Notes under the pieces: generated by a model
What the model was told of the DNA's origin: nothing
Database searches by the model: none
What the model saw: only the letters and a program-made list of their open reading frames with translations
Source of the DNA: Bacteroidota bacterium
GTDB taxonomy: Bacteria; Bacteroidota; Bacteroidia; Flavobacteriales_D; Crocinitomicaceae
Assembly: GCA_006226425.1 (NCBI GenBank)
Contig: SBGX01000018.1
Span: 1-64,000 of the forward strand
Direction of reading: 5' to 3'
Length of the DNA stretch: 64,000 bases
In this document: piece by piece, positions 43,752 through 53,893 of the stretch
Numbering within the stretch: position 1 is the stretch's first letter
How the letters are laid out: the number at the start of each line of letters is the position of its first letter
Made by a program: the position numbers and the translations under genes

Positions 43752-44051
43752 CTATTTTGACATTAATTTGGAAAGGGAAAAAATACCAGCGAGTACACCT
43801 ACTGCAATATCAATGATCCCTACAATCTCCAGAACCGGAGCCCTCGAATTCTGAATCAAATTCAACTCCCCACTATCCATCATACCGGCGTATTTCAACC
43901 ACAAATACAAGCCAAAGCCAATACTTAAGATCACCAATACAGCGGCTATCCCAGCACGTCGCTCTTTTTTGAAAACTTGGATTCGCACAAAGTCGAACAA
44001 CAAGAAAAACACCAATGTAAAGGAAACAGCAAGCTCGATAAAATAATTCAT
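43752..44051 (-). CDS. Small membrane protein, unrecognised
   Basis: 99 residues with three hydrophobic segments (about 2-26, 32-55 and 73-95) and a short basic loop with Lys/Arg (FKKERRAG). No recognised family. It lies 66 bases downstream of modC and on the same strand, so it may be the last gene of that transcript, or be separate. Confidence 0.6.
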   Translation of the reverse strand: MNYFIELAVSFTLVFFLLFDFVRIQVFKKERRAGIAAVLVILSIGFGLYLWLKYAGMMDSGELNLIQNSRAPVLEIVGIIDIAVGVLAGIFSLSKLMSK

Positions 44052-44117
44052 CCTGACGACTTTTTCGGGAGATTCACTATCAGAACAAAGTTACAATTTT
44101 CTTTGAAACGAATTGAC

Positions 44118-44765
44118 TTAGTTTTCCACTACCTTCAACTCACCATCCTTCAGTTGATAAATCCGATCGGAAAAGCGTTTCATCTCTGATTCCCGATGAC
44201 TGACCAGAATGAGCATCTTTCCCTCCTCTCGGACTCTTTTCCGGGCATATTCCAACATCTGATCTGCTAATTCCTCATCAAGTGCTGCCGTCGGCTCATC
44301 CATCAACCAAAGCTTTGATTCACTTAGCAGACATCTCGCCACAGCAATTCGCTGCCTTTGTCCTCCAGAAAGTTCCGACACCTTTCGGTCCAGGTAAGCA
44401 TCCATTCCCAAAAGTTTGACCAGTTCCGGAATTCGTTCCTTTTCTTTTTCAGAACGGCAGGTGTATTCCAAATTCTTACGGGCATTCATTGTCGGGAACA
44501 ACGGGTAATCCTGAAAAACCATGGCCACTTCTCTTTGTTGAACAGCCTGCTCTACTTTCGACTCCGAATCAAACCAACACTCGTCATCAAGGGAAATGCA
44601 CCCGGAATCCGGTCGATCCAGTCCGCAAATCATTCGGAGTAAACTGGTTTTTCCTCCACCCGAAGGTCCATACAAACCAATCACCTCTCCCTTCTCAATA
44701 GCGAGTTCGGCCTCAATCAGCAGATCTCCCTTGCCCATTTTTTTTCTGATTCGGACCTTCATCAT
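44118..44765 (-). CDS. modC: Molybdate ABC transporter ATP-binding protein
   Basis: 215 residues. Walker A GPSGGGKTS, Q-loop MVFQDYPLFPTM, signature LSGGQRQR, Walker B LWLMDEPTAALD and switch His in ILVSHRESE make a complete nucleotide-binding domain. Standard ModC is about 350 residues with a C-terminal molybdate-binding TOBE/MOP domain. That domain is absent here, so there is no built-in regulation by molybdate. It overlaps the permease gene by four bases. It energises uptake of molybdate or tungstate. Confidence 0.9.
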   Translation of the reverse strand: MMKVRIRKKMGKGDLLIEAELAIEKGEVIGLYGPSGGGKTSLLRMICGLDRPDSGCISLDDECWFDSESKVEQAVQQREVAMVFQDYPLFPTMNARKNLEYTCRSEKEKERIPELVKLLGMDAYLDRKVSELSGGQRQRIAVARCLLSESKLWLMDEPTAALDEELADQMLEYARKRVREEGKMLILVSHRESEMKRFSDRIYQLKDGELKVVEN

Positions 44766-45430
44766 AGCACTGTCTTTTTAGCTGATTTGACCACATTCAG
44801 AATCAACACAATGACAAAAGCAAAACTGATTAGAATCAGGGAATATGAATGTGCATTTGCATAGTTTAATGCTTCCACCTCCTCAAAGATCGCAATCGAA
44901 GCCAAACGGGTTTCTCCCGGAATACTTCCTCCAATCAAGAGCACCATTCCAAACTCCCCCATCGTATGTACAAAAGTCAAAATGACCGCACTCAAAATGG
45001 AGGGTCGAATGCTCGGTAAAAGAACCTGAAACAGTGTCTTCCATTTTCCTTTTCCATACACCCAGGCTGTTTCCCTGATTCCCTTGGGCAAACTACTCAA
45101 AGCATTTTGGATGGGCTGCACCATGAAAGGGAAACTGTAAATAACCGAAGCCAACACCAGGCCTTCAAAAGAAAAGACGAAGCGCATTCCCAAATGTTCT
45201 TCCAACCATGCTCCGAAGGGGTTTCCGGTTCCAAAAACCATCAGAAAATAAAAACCCAGTACCGTCGGAGGGAGAACAAGTGGCAAGGTAATAATTGTTT
45301 CTACCAGAGGCTTCCAAATTGACTTACTTAGAGACAGCCAATAGGTGATGGGCACGGCGATCACAAAAAGAATGATACTCGTGCAGGCAGCTAATTTCAG
45401 CGACAACCATATGGGCTCCCAAAAACTCAT
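44762..45430 (-). CDS. modB: Molybdate ABC transporter permease
   Basis: 222 residues with five or so membrane segments and the ABC-coupling EAA-like loop (RETAWVYGKGKWKTLFQVLLPSIRPSILSA). It shows the ModB/CysT pattern PLVLPPTVLGFYFLMVFG at the second segment. It forms the inner-membrane channel with ModC on the inside and ModA outside. Overlaps modC by four bases and modA by four bases. Confidence 0.92.
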   Translation of the reverse strand: MSFWEPIWLSLKLAACTSIILFVIAVPITYWLSLSKSIWKPLVETIITLPLVLPPTVLGFYFLMVFGTGNPFGAWLEEHLGMRFVFSFEGLVLASVIYSFPFMVQPIQNALSSLPKGIRETAWVYGKGKWKTLFQVLLPSIRPSILSAVILTFVHTMGEFGMVLLIGGSIPGETRLASIAIFEEVEALNYANAHSYSLILISFAFVIVLILNVVKSAKKTVL

Positions 45431-46194
45431 GATTCTTTTCCTTCCATGCTTGGGTATCCATATTTCTGAAATTCCTTTTGAACCTCCGTGCTCAACAAAA
45501 ACTCCATCCAGCGTTTCGCTGTTTCTCCCTGCGCCCCCTTAGTACTCAGTACAGAAGCCGCATGCTTAATTGGAGGATACTTCCGGAGGTCCAGCGAGAA
45601 CCAATACCCTTCTCCACCTGTCCGAACACTGGAACGTGAAGTGATTCCCCACACCACTGCCTTACTGCGAATCACCTGATTCAATTGTGAAATGCTCATC
45701 GGCTTTCGCACTTGCTCCATCGACTTTCTTCCCTGATGATTCAGAAAACTGGCTGCCGCACGTCCATAGGGAGCCGTTCCTGGATTCGCAATGGCCAGGC
45801 TTGGTTCTGTCCGCCAATCCGGGTGTTTCCCAAAATACGCTTCGCGACAGGTCCATGCAACTAAACTTCCTCGTGCATAAATTCTGGGCTGCTCCCCCTT
45901 TCCTAAGCGATACAATTCATTTGGATACATCGTGTCGGCCGACAAAAAAACGTCATAAGGTGCGCCGGCCCGAATCTGTGCAAACAAGGTTCCGGAAGAA
46001 GCATAGCGCGTGTCTATCTGCACCCCGTTTTGTTCTTCAAAACGTAGGGAAATATGCTCTATCACAGGCTTCAAGCTGGAGGCACAGGCTAACACAAGAT
46101 GATCCTCAGCTCTCTTGTTTTTGCCCACGCATCCCGCCAGGGACATTGTTCCCAATAATAAAATTACGGTACACCAGGCATAAATTTTACGCAT
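45427..46194 (-). CDS. modA: Molybdate-binding lipoprotein
   Basis: 255 residues. Signal peptide with lipobox LAGC (lipid Cys22), so it is tethered like many gram-negative variants rather than free. It has the ModA pattern VLACASSLKPVIEHISLRFEEQNG, YASSGTLFAQIRAGAPYDVFLSAD and GTAPYGRAAASFLN. It binds molybdate and delivers it to ModBC. Its start overlaps the end of ctaA by eight bases. Confidence 0.9.
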   Translation of the reverse strand: MRKIYAWCTVILLLGTMSLAGCVGKNKRAEDHLVLACASSLKPVIEHISLRFEEQNGVQIDTRYASSGTLFAQIRAGAPYDVFLSADTMYPNELYRLGKGEQPRIYARGSLVAWTCREAYFGKHPDWRTEPSLAIANPGTAPYGRAAASFLNHQGRKSMEQVRKPMSISQLNQVIRSKAVVWGITSRSSVRTGGEGYWFSLDLRKYPPIKHAASVLSTKGAQGETAKRWMEFLLSTEVQKEFQKYGYPSMEGKES

Positions 46195-47212
46195 GAATCT
46201 CTCCTCCTTTCGTTCTTAGACGAAGTATAGTGTAGAATAGACTTCCAAAAAGGATACTTGCAAAAAGCAAATGAGAAGTTTGAACCAAACCAGGCATATC
46301 TGCGTAGGCCAGGAGCACTCCTCCGATCAATTCCAACACCAGCATAAGATACGATAGATAGATCAATCTCGATCTGCTTCCTTTGTAGTTTAGCCAGGCT
46401 AACCAGGTCAGGATGACCAACACCAACCAGGAAAAGGAGCGATGAATCCAAAATGATAAACCTAATTTTTCCGTCCAACTCTCTCTTCCATAACCTGACA
46501 TTGTTAATTCGTCTATGTATTCCCTTACCTGTGCCCCCAAAAACATCTGACCGAGTGTAATCAGAAAAGAAATCCAGATAATCCACTTCATTGTCGGACT
46601 CAATTTCAATTCACTTTGCCGTCCTTCCCGGGTGATGATCGAAATAATTAACAGTTGCAAGGCGATAATCAATAAGGCCAGGAACATGTGTACAGTAATG
46701 GTCCACGGCACCAGATTCGTGGCAACGACAATGGATCCGAACCAGGCTTCAAGCCCCAGAACGACCAGATTCAACAAACTTAGAAACACGAGTTTATTCC
46801 GGCGATACCTGAACAAGGTCCACAGAAAGACCAATAGCACAGCATTTCCAGCCAGGAAACCAAACAAGCGGTTGACATATTCAGTCCAGGTTTTCCGGGC
46901 ATTAAAATCCTGCTCAATCAACAGACTTTTGTCACGTCTCAATTGTTCCGCTTCTGCTTTAAATCCAATCTTTTCGAGTAAAGAGGCAAACTTTAAGATT
47001 TTCTTCTCCCGACCTGCTGAATAAACTTCTTTATAATCATCGGGTAAGGCACTTGCTTCTGTTGGCGGAACCCATTGTCCAAAGCACTTTGGCCAATCCG
47101 GGCAGCCCATGCCACTTCCGGTAATTCGAACAAAACTTCCGGCGATCACTACCAGATAAATCAGCACCAAAGCCGTCCAGTTTAATCGTATGTACCACTT
47201 ATTAAATGTCAT
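46187..47212 (-). CDS. ctaA: Haem A synthase
   Basis: 341 residues of the COX15/CtaA family. It oxidises the haem O methyl group to make haem A for cytochrome c oxidase, in the inner membrane. Hydrophobic segments begin LNWTALVLIYLVVIAGSFVRITGSGMGCPDWPKCFGQWVPP, the diagnostic N-terminus with the conserved CPDWPKCFG. Further haem-ligand His are in TVHMFLAL, IHRSFSW and TSHLLFAS. It overlaps the hydrolase gene upstream by four bases and modA downstream by eight, an unusual gene order that may only reflect compact packing. Confidence 0.95.
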   Translation of the reverse strand: MTFNKWYIRLNWTALVLIYLVVIAGSFVRITGSGMGCPDWPKCFGQWVPPTEASALPDDYKEVYSAGREKKILKFASLLEKIGFKAEAEQLRRDKSLLIEQDFNARKTWTEYVNRLFGFLAGNAVLLVFLWTLFRYRRNKLVFLSLLNLVVLGLEAWFGSIVVATNLVPWTITVHMFLALLIIALQLLIISIITREGRQSELKLSPTMKWIIWISFLITLGQMFLGAQVREYIDELTMSGYGRESWTEKLGLSFWIHRSFSWLVLVILTWLAWLNYKGSRSRLIYLSYLMLVLELIGGVLLAYADMPGLVQTSHLLFASILFGSLFYTILRLRTKGGEIHA

Positions 47213-48291
47213 TTCTCTTCTCTTTTAAGCAGTTCCATTACCCGCATCCCCAAACGATCCATCAACTGACCATTCGGCGACATTGGACTAATGTTACTCA
47301 ACAAAATTACACCTAATTTCCGATCCGGATCAAGCAGCATCGAAGATGAAAAACCACCGGTAGCGCCATTGTGCCAAAGCAACTCGGACCGATCCCTTAA
47401 ACCAATCAAATGCCAACCTAATCCAACCTTCATTCCGTCATTAATCTGATAGTATTCACTTCGCATTAACTGATTGACTGCCTGGTCAGAGTTGAGACAA
47501 TACAGCGCAAAACGGGACAAATCTGTCACAGTTGAGAGAATACAACCTGCTCCTCCTAAAACAGAGAAATCCCAGTATGACTGACTTCCCCCTTCGGCAT
47601 TCAATCCACCAACCAGTTGCTCTTCTTTTAATGTCCCTCGATCTGTGCTGCTCTGATTCATCTCGAGTGGTCGAAAAATACGATCTCCGTATAGATCCTC
47701 CGGACATTTACCATCCACTTCTCCCAGAACTACCGCCAGCAAGCCGCTTCCCAGATTAGAATATAAGTTTCCGCTCCCTGGTTCAAATTGCAATTCTAAT
47801 TCTTTGGCCAGATATTCCTTTAAGGCTTTGTAGTCGTAATATTGATACGGATTTTCCGGGCTTTTTTCCATATAGTCCAGGGCATTTCCTGGCAAACGAG
47901 GAAGTCCCGAACTGTGATTCGCCAATTGCCGGAACGTAAATTCAGGCTTTCCCTTTATTTTTAGTTTCGTGTACTTTCGCACTGCTTGATTCACATCTAC
48001 CTTTCCCTCCAGGTGCATTTGCGCCAAAATCATCGCTGTAAATACTTTCGTAATCGAACCAATTTCAAATATTCGATCCTGATTGTCAACGTGGGATAAT
48101 TCATCCTCACTTTGCCGATACCCCAAATACTCAATTTGATCTCCACGAATCAACGCCACTGCCACTTCTGTGTTAGCGAATTGATTTTTTAGTTCTTTGC
48201 GAAGTATTGAGTCAATCTTCTGGGTCTGACCCCAAACTGAGCACAACAAAATGATCCCCAAAAAAAGTACTTTCATAAAGGCGGACTTCAT
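47209..48291 (-). CDS. Beta-lactamase-fold serine hydrolase
   Basis: 360 residues from the ATG at 48291; starts six codons upstream or five codons downstream are also possible. A signal peptide ends near VWGQTQ. The SxxK motif (GSITK, Ser79 and Lys82) and YxN (YSN in NLYSNLGSG) are present. The third motif is HNG (LLWHNGATGGF), as in class C/PBP4* relatives. It is a periplasmic D-Ala-D-Ala peptidase or esterase. It begins just after the terminator of the sdh operon and its stop overlaps ctaA. Confidence 0.9.
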   Translation of the reverse strand: MKSAFMKVLFLGIILLCSVWGQTQKIDSILRKELKNQFANTEVAVALIRGDQIEYLGYRQSEDELSHVDNQDRIFEIGSITKVFTAMILAQMHLEGKVDVNQAVRKYTKLKIKGKPEFTFRQLANHSSGLPRLPGNALDYMEKSPENPYQYYDYKALKEYLAKELELQFEPGSGNLYSNLGSGLLAVVLGEVDGKCPEDLYGDRIFRPLEMNQSSTDRGTLKEEQLVGGLNAEGGSQSYWDFSVLGGAGCILSTVTDLSRFALYCLNSDQAVNQLMRSEYYQINDGMKVGLGWHLIGLRDRSELLWHNGATGGFSSSMLLDPDRKLGVILLSNISPMSPNGQLMDRLGMRVMELLKREEK

Positions 48292-48296
48292 TAGAC

Positions 48297-48330
48297 AAAA
48301 AAAGCACAACCGAATACTCAGCCGTGCTTT
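48297..48330 (-). terminator. Terminator of the succinate dehydrogenase operon
   Basis: On the minus strand, AAAGCAC (48330-48324) pairs with GTGCTTT (48307-48301) around a GC-containing loop, followed by a T-run from 48303 to 48297. It ends the transcript after sdhB. Confidence 0.7.
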
Positions 48331-48350
48331 CTCTTATATTCTTCGATTAA

Positions 48351-49103
48351 TTAATCTTCATGGCACAGCGCGGCCTTCATGAACTCCCGGTTCATTCGAG
48401 CAATGTTGTCCAATGAAATTTCTTTTGGACACTCCACTTCACAAGCTCCTGTATTTGTACAGTTCCCGAATCCTTCCTCGTCCATTTTCTTCACCATGTT
48501 CAATACGCGATCTCTCGCTTCCACCTGTCCTTGCGGTAACAAAGCCAATTGCGATACTTTTGCCGAAACAAACAACATGGCCGATGAGTTCTTACAGGTA
48601 GCCACACAAGCCCCACAACCAATACAAGTGGCTGCTTCGAAAGCCTTATCCGCATCTGCCTTGGCAATTGGAATCGCATTCGCATCCTGGGTGTTTCCAG
48701 ATGTATTTACTGAAACAAAACCTCCAGCAGCCATCACCCGGTCAAACGCCGTTCGATCGACTACCAAATCCTTAATCACCGGAAAAGCCTTTGCTCTCCA
48801 TGGCTCGATATAGATCGTGTCTCCATCATCAAACTTACGCATGTGCAACTGACAGGTAGTAACCCCTCTATCAGGTCCGTGAGCTTCCCCATTAATAAAC
48901 AAGGAACACATTCCACAAATTCCCTCCCGACAATCGTGGTCGAAAGCTACGGGTTCTTCCCCCTTGTGAATCAATTGCTCATTGAGTACATCCAGCATTT
49001 CCAAAAAAGACATGTCTCCATCGATCCCGTCAATCGGATAAGTAGCCATCTGTCCCTTATCATTTGGTCCTTTTTGTCTCCAGATTTTTAACGTCAACTT
49101 CAT
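48351..49103 (-). CDS. sdhB: Succinate dehydrogenase/fumarate reductase iron-sulfur subunit
   Basis: 250 residues. The N-terminal [2Fe-2S] domain has CREGICGMC and the later Cys in TTCQLH. The C-terminal domain has [11 protein letters not shown] for [4Fe-4S] and [11 protein letters not shown] for [3Fe-4S], linking flavin to quinone. It works with SdhA and SdhC in the inner membrane, oxidising succinate in the TCA cycle (or the reverse with low-potential quinones). Last gene of the sdhC-A-B operon, followed by a clear terminator. Confidence 0.96.
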   Translation of the reverse strand: MKLTLKIWRQKGPNDKGQMATYPIDGIDGDMSFLEMLDVLNEQLIHKGEEPVAFDHDCREGICGMCSLFINGEAHGPDRGVTTCQLHMRKFDDGDTIYIEPWRAKAFPVIKDLVVDRTAFDRVMAAGGFVSVNTSGNTQDANAIPIAKADADKAFEAATCIGCGACVATCKNSSAMLFVSAKVSQLALLPQGQVEARDRVLNMVKKMDEEGFGNCTNTGACEVECPKEISLDNIARMNREFMKAALCHED

Positions 49104-49155
49104 AACTTCTATGTATTTCGTACACGCTCTTTGGTCCGAGCCTGTTCCAAGTTTA

Positions 49156-51159
49156 TTATTTATAGTTTCGTTCTACGAGTTTGATATTCTCAAATTCCAG
49201 GCTCTCTTTATGGAGTTTTGGCTCGGAAACATTCCCGGTATATTCCCAGGCCGACACATAGGTAAATTCCTTGTCATTTCGTTTCGCTTCTCCTTCTTCT
49301 GTCTGAGATTCTTCCCGGAAGTGACCTCCACAAGACTCTGATCGGGTCAGCGCATCCATCGCCATCAACTCTCCTAATTCAAGGAAGTCTGCCACACGAT
49401 TTGCCTTATCCAATTCTGGATTAAATTCTTCCATGGCACCAGGAATTCTCAAGTCTTTGTAGAACTCTTCCCGGATCGCTTTGATTTCAGTGATCGCTTC
49501 TTTCAGTCCCTGCTCGTTACGAGCCATTCCTACTTTGTCCCACATCACTTTTCCAAGACGCTTATGGAAGTGATCCACTGATTTGGAACCTCCGATCGAC
49601 ATGAGTGATGTAATTCGATCTTTCACTGCTTTCTCTGCTTCATCAAACTCAGCTGTTTCCGTAGAAATTGCTCCTGTTCGAATATCATCGGCCAAATAAT
49701 CCGCAATCGTGTAAGGTAGAACAAAGTAACCGTCTGCCAATCCCTGCATCAATGCAGAAGCTCCAAGTCTGTTTGCTCCGTGATCAGAGAAGTTTGCCTC
49801 TCCAATAGCATAACATCCCGGAACAGTGGTCATTAGGTTATAATCTACCCAAATACCTCCCATCGTATAGTGGACGGCAGGATAAATTTTCATTGGCGTA
49901 AAATACGGATCATCATCCGTAATTTTATAATACATCTGGAAGAGGTTTCCGTACTTCGCTTTAACCACTTCTCGTCCCATTTCCAAAATTTTCTCTCTTG
50001 AGGCATTTGCCATACCGGCCATCGTCGCCTGCTCATTTCCATAACGCTCAATCGCGGAGGCAAAATCCAGGAACACGGCTTCTCCAGTTGCATTCACTCC
50101 GTAACCTGCATCACAACGCTCTTTCGCTGCTCTGGATGCTACGTCACGAGGCACCAGGTTTCCAAATGCCGGATATCTTCTTTCCAGATAGTAATCACGG
50201 TCTTCAGCCGGAATATCCACTGGTTTTTTCGTCCCTTTACGGATGGCTTCCACATCTTCCATGTTTTTTGGAACCCAAATTCTTCCATCATTTCGCAGGG
50301 ACTCAGACATCAACGTTAGCTTCGACTGATGGTCTCCTGAAACAGGAATACAAGTCGGGTGAATTTGTGTAAAACAAGGATTCGCGAAATAAGCTCCTTT
50401 TTTATGTATTCTCCATGCAGCTGTCGCATTTGATCCCATCGCATTGGTAGACAGGAAGAATACGTTTCCATATCCCCCGGAAGCGATCACTACCGCGTGT
50501 CCGGAAAAACGCTCCAGTTTTCCACTTACCAAATTACGTGCGATGATCCCTCTCGCCTTTCCATCCACCAATACCAATTCCAGCATTTCGTGACGGTTGT
50601 ACATCTTGATCTTCCCTTTTCCGATCTGTCTTGACATCGCTGAATAGGCTCCCAACAGCAATTGCTGTCCGGTTTGTCCCTTCGCGTAAAAAGTTCTGGA
50701 TACTTGTGCTCCACCAAAAGAACGGTTATCCAACAAGCCCCCGTAATCACGTGCAAAAGGAACTCCCTGTGCCACACACTGGTCAATAATGTTCACCGAA
50801 ACTTCTGCCAAACGATATACATTCGCTTCACGTGCCCGGTAATCTCCTCCTTTTACGGTATCATAAAATAAACGGTAGATTGAGTCTCCGTCTCCCTGAT
50901 AGTTCTTTGCAGCGTTGATTCCTCCCTGAGCGGCAATGGAGTGTGCTCTTCGAGGTGAATCCTGAAAACAAAACGCTTTCACATTGTATCCTAATTCTGC
51001 CATTGAAGCAGCTGCCGATCCTCCTGCGAGTCCTGTTCCGACTACAATAACATCAATGTTCCGCTTATTGGCCGGGTTGACCAAACGAATGTTATTCTTA
51101 TGCGCAGACCATTTTTTCTCAATCGGTCCTCCTGGTACTTTTGAATCTAATACTGACAT
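49156..51159 (-). CDS. sdhA: Succinate dehydrogenase/fumarate reductase flavoprotein subunit
   Basis: 667 residues, long for the family because of the Bacteroidota-type insert and C-terminal tail. The FAD-binding [17 protein letters not shown] and the covalent-FAD His in [15 protein letters not shown] are present, as is the active site around HPTCIP. The C-terminus holds the capping [11 protein letters not shown]. It oxidises succinate to fumarate. 12 bases downstream of sdhC. Confidence 0.96.
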   Translation of the reverse strand: MSVLDSKVPGGPIEKKWSAHKNNIRLVNPANKRNIDVIVVGTGLAGGSAAASMAELGYNVKAFCFQDSPRRAHSIAAQGGINAAKNYQGDGDSIYRLFYDTVKGGDYRAREANVYRLAEVSVNIIDQCVAQGVPFARDYGGLLDNRSFGGAQVSRTFYAKGQTGQQLLLGAYSAMSRQIGKGKIKMYNRHEMLELVLVDGKARGIIARNLVSGKLERFSGHAVVIASGGYGNVFFLSTNAMGSNATAAWRIHKKGAYFANPCFTQIHPTCIPVSGDHQSKLTLMSESLRNDGRIWVPKNMEDVEAIRKGTKKPVDIPAEDRDYYLERRYPAFGNLVPRDVASRAAKERCDAGYGVNATGEAVFLDFASAIERYGNEQATMAGMANASREKILEMGREVVKAKYGNLFQMYYKITDDDPYFTPMKIYPAVHYTMGGIWVDYNLMTTVPGCYAIGEANFSDHGANRLGASALMQGLADGYFVLPYTIADYLADDIRTGAISTETAEFDEAEKAVKDRITSLMSIGGSKSVDHFHKRLGKVMWDKVGMARNEQGLKEAITEIKAIREEFYKDLRIPGAMEEFNPELDKANRVADFLELGELMAMDALTRSESCGGHFREESQTEEGEAKRNDKEFTYVSAWEYTGNVSEPKLHKESLEFENIKLVERNYK

Positions 51160-51171
51160 CTGAATTCGTTT

Positions 51172-52059
51172 TTACTTGGTCAAATAAATGTATATCGGAA
51201 TGATGGCAAACAACAATGGAATGATAATCGCAAAGCCTGTCCCCAATCCTTTAATAAGTTTCGTGTAAGCCGGGTGTCTAAGTCCCAAACTTTGAAATGC
51301 TGATGCAAAACCATGCATTAAGTGATAGGCCAGTACCAACATGGAGATCACATATCCAATCACTGCCCACAGCGCCAGCTTATTCTCTGGGAAACCATAC
51401 TTGGTCTTATCATGTCCAAAGAAGGCATAGACCAGAGAGTGCATATCCTTATATCCTTCTCCGATCAGCAAATCTCCTTCAGCACTGTAAAACTCCGTCC
51501 CGTTCTTAATTTTCATTTGAGCTGGAGCCATTTCGGATGATTCGAAGTATGCTGTTGGCAACATGTTTCCAGAATGCGTAATGTAAAGGTCCTGAGACAT
51601 GCCACTTTTCTGATCGGTATAAACGATACTATGCAGCGGCATTTGCTTGGAGGACATTTTAACAACCCACCAAAAGTTAGCCATGTGCGTCACAATGAAA
51701 ATCAGAATGATCGATCCCAGGATGGCCATACTTCTTGATGCCAAACTTGAGTTTGCTCCGGCATTGTTCTTCACATAATTAATCGGACGAGCCTTCTTAT
51801 TCTGGACTGTCAACAAAATACCATCAATTGCGTGAAACAAGATGGAGATGTATGTCAAGTAGGACAAAATCTTAATAAAGATGTTATGCCCCATGAAATA
51901 TCCGTATTCATTAAAGGCTCTTCGTCCTTCTTCCGAAGCGGCAAAAAGTTGCAGGTTTCCTAATAAGTGCCCCACCAGGAACAAACACAAGAACAACCCC
52001 GTCAATGCCATCCAGTACTTCTTGACTATGGACGATTTGAGTATAACCGATCTGCTCAT
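51172..52059 (-). CDS. sdhC: Succinate dehydrogenase cytochrome b subunit (SdhC, Bacteroidota type)
   Basis: 295 residues with five membrane segments, haem-ligand His in FLVGHLLGNLQLF, ILFHAIDGILL, THMANFWWV and YHLMHGFASAFQSLGLRH. Residues 127-215 form an unusually long periplasmic loop (SSKQMPLHSIVYTDQKSGM to GYKDMHSLVYAF). It anchors SdhAB to the membrane and passes electrons to menaquinone. A minus-strand TAACTTTGC at 52099-52091 is a good promoter box 31 bases before its ATG. Confidence 0.95.
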   Translation of the reverse strand: MSRSVILKSSIVKKYWMALTGLFLCLFLVGHLLGNLQLFAASEEGRRAFNEYGYFMGHNIFIKILSYLTYISILFHAIDGILLTVQNKKARPINYVKNNAGANSSLASRSMAILGSIILIFIVTHMANFWWVVKMSSKQMPLHSIVYTDQKSGMSQDLYITHSGNMLPTAYFESSEMAPAQMKIKNGTEFYSAEGDLLIGEGYKDMHSLVYAFFGHDKTKYGFPENKLALWAVIGYVISMLVLAYHLMHGFASAFQSLGLRHPAYTKLIKGLGTGFAIIIPLLFAIIPIYIYLTK

Positions 52060-52090
52060 TTTACTAGTTAATTGTTTGAAATAATTCCCT

Positions 52091-52099
52091 GCAAAGTTA
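52091..52099 (-). promoter_or_regulatory. Promoter -7 box for sdhCAB
   Basis: TAACTTTGC on the minus strand, 31 bases before the sdhC ATG. The -33 element is weak. Confidence 0.45.
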
Positions 52100-52171
52100 A
52101 CAGTTAGAAGGAAACGAATGTTCAGTCCTCCTTATTTAGACTCATTTTAGATTAGCTATTTATCAGAACGC

Positions 52172-53893
52172 TTAGTCGTCCAAACTTGCCCCCTGCCTTT
52201 TCAACATTTTTCCGACGTAAAAGGCAAAGAACGCAATATACAGGAAACAGGCTACGGCAAGCAAAAAGCTATGTTGCGCCGAAACAATATCCATCAACTT
52301 TCCCTGTACCGGAGGAATAATTGCTCCTCCCAAAATCATCATGATCAGAAATGCTGAACCCTGGGTACGGTAGACCCCTGTGCCGGCTAATGAAAGTGAA
52401 AAAATACAAGGCCACATGATCGAACAGAACAAGCCGGCCCCCATCAGGCCATAAATGGCCAACATACCACTACCAAACACCCCGATCATTGCACTAATTG
52501 CTCCTAATATCCCGAAGACCATCAGGGTCAATGCTGGTTTGTTTTGGCTAACATGGAAAGCTGCAGTCAAAATAAGCACGCAAATAACGTAAGGATACAA
52601 ATGTTCTACTTGATGTCCGGCCAAATAGGAAAACAATAAAACTAAGGAAAATGCGACCAATGGGACAATGACTGTCAGGATGTTCTTCATCTGTTTAGAC
52701 AAGTCAAAAACGTGAATGGCACTCACCCAGCGTCCTACCATCAAACTTCCCCAAAAGAGGGCGACAAAAGGGGTTATTTCCCAGTACTCGTAGCCAAATT
52801 CTTCCTGTCTTAATAGTTCGCCAAGGTTACTTCCGATAGTGACTTCAACTCCCACGTAGATAAATATGGCCAACATCCCCAGACTTAACTGAGGGTATTG
52901 CATGGCTCCCCAGGCTTTCTTCTGTTTGCGGGCACGCCCATAGGCTAAAGGAATTCCCAACAGCACCACCAACAATCCTCCTCCAAGCCACCACAAACGC
53001 CTTTTCTCCAGAGGTTTTCTTAAAACGTCTATTTCCTGTTGTTTTTGCTCCAGTACGAGGGTAGTCGCTCCATGCTTCTTGAGTGATTCATAATGATCCT
53101 GTAGCTGCACCACCTTCTTTGACTCCTCTGTCCGATAACTATTTAATACAGGTGCAAAACAGGTAATCAACAATCCGGTCATAATCAACAAAGCAGCCAG
53201 GGCTTTTGTGGATGGTTCTGATTGATTCTTCGTCTCATCTACCTCCTGCTTTCCCGAAGGCAATCTCTTTGAAAGACTAAAAAGAAGCGCCACTCCCAAA
53301 AAAAGCATCCCTACAAACGCATAGAGATAAATCACTTTTTCCAGAGACAAATTCTCCTTCATTTCATCTGTGACCTTTGTTGAACCAAATAGTATAAGCC
53401 CAACGATCAAAGGAGCGATCGTCGTTCCAAGGCTGTTAATCCCTCCTCCCAGACTGATCCGATTAGACCCGGTACTCTCGTCCCCCAAAGCAATCATAAA
53501 AGGGTTCGCCGCTGTTTGCTGCAAAGAAAAACCAAGAGCCACGATAAATAGACCAAAGAGCATCCCAACAAATTGATCATAATACACGGAAATGATCATT
53601 GCTCCAGCTCCCAACGCTGAAAAAAGGAGTCCATAAACAATCGTGTTTTTATAACCCCAGGAACCAACGAGATCTCTTCGCCGCATTGTTCCATACATAA
53701 ACAAGAGCAGCGCACCAATATAGTAGGCGAAGTAAAATGCGAAATCAATGAGCAGACTCTGGAACTGATCCAGTTTAAAATAGGTCTTACAAAAGGGAAT
53801 GAAAATACTATTTCCCGCAGCTATAAAACCCCAGAAAAAAAAGACCGAGATCAACACGGTCAGGGCTCCGTAATTCGTTTTGGATTGGCTCAT
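52172..53893 (-). CDS. FHS-family sugar MFS transporter with enlarged central region
   Basis: 573 residues, about 140 more than typical FucP/GluP transporters. The N-terminus (YGALTVLISVFFFWGFIAAGN, then FAFYFAYYIGALL and GFSLQQTAANPFMIALGDE) and the C-terminal half (WGSLMVGRWVSA, GAGLFCSIMWPCIFSLSLAG, GGAIIPPVQGKLMD) match the FHS family. The middle (about 230-320) adds a membrane segment, a coiled-coil-like acidic/basic stretch (LQDHYESLKKHGATTLVLEQ) and a second membrane segment. It imports a monosaccharide by proton symport. It overlaps the SCO gene by four bases. Confidence 0.88.
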   Translation of the reverse strand: MSQSKTNYGALTVLISVFFFWGFIAAGNSIFIPFCKTYFKLDQFQSLLIDFAFYFAYYIGALLLFMYGTMRRRDLVGSWGYKNTIVYGLLFSALGAGAMIISVYYDQFVGMLFGLFIVALGFSLQQTAANPFMIALGDESTGSNRISLGGGINSLGTTIAPLIVGLILFGSTKVTDEMKENLSLEKVIYLYAFVGMLFLGVALLFSLSKRLPSGKQEVDETKNQSEPSTKALAALLIMTGLLITCFAPVLNSYRTEESKKVVQLQDHYESLKKHGATTLVLEQKQQEIDVLRKPLEKRRLWWLGGGLLVVLLGIPLAYGRARKQKKAWGAMQYPQLSLGMLAIFIYVGVEVTIGSNLGELLRQEEFGYEYWEITPFVALFWGSLMVGRWVSAIHVFDLSKQMKNILTVIVPLVAFSLVLLFSYLAGHQVEHLYPYVICVLILTAAFHVSQNKPALTLMVFGILGAISAMIGVFGSGMLAIYGLMGAGLFCSIMWPCIFSLSLAGTGVYRTQGSAFLIMMILGGAIIPPVQGKLMDIVSAQHSFLLAVACFLYIAFFAFYVGKMLKRQGASLDD

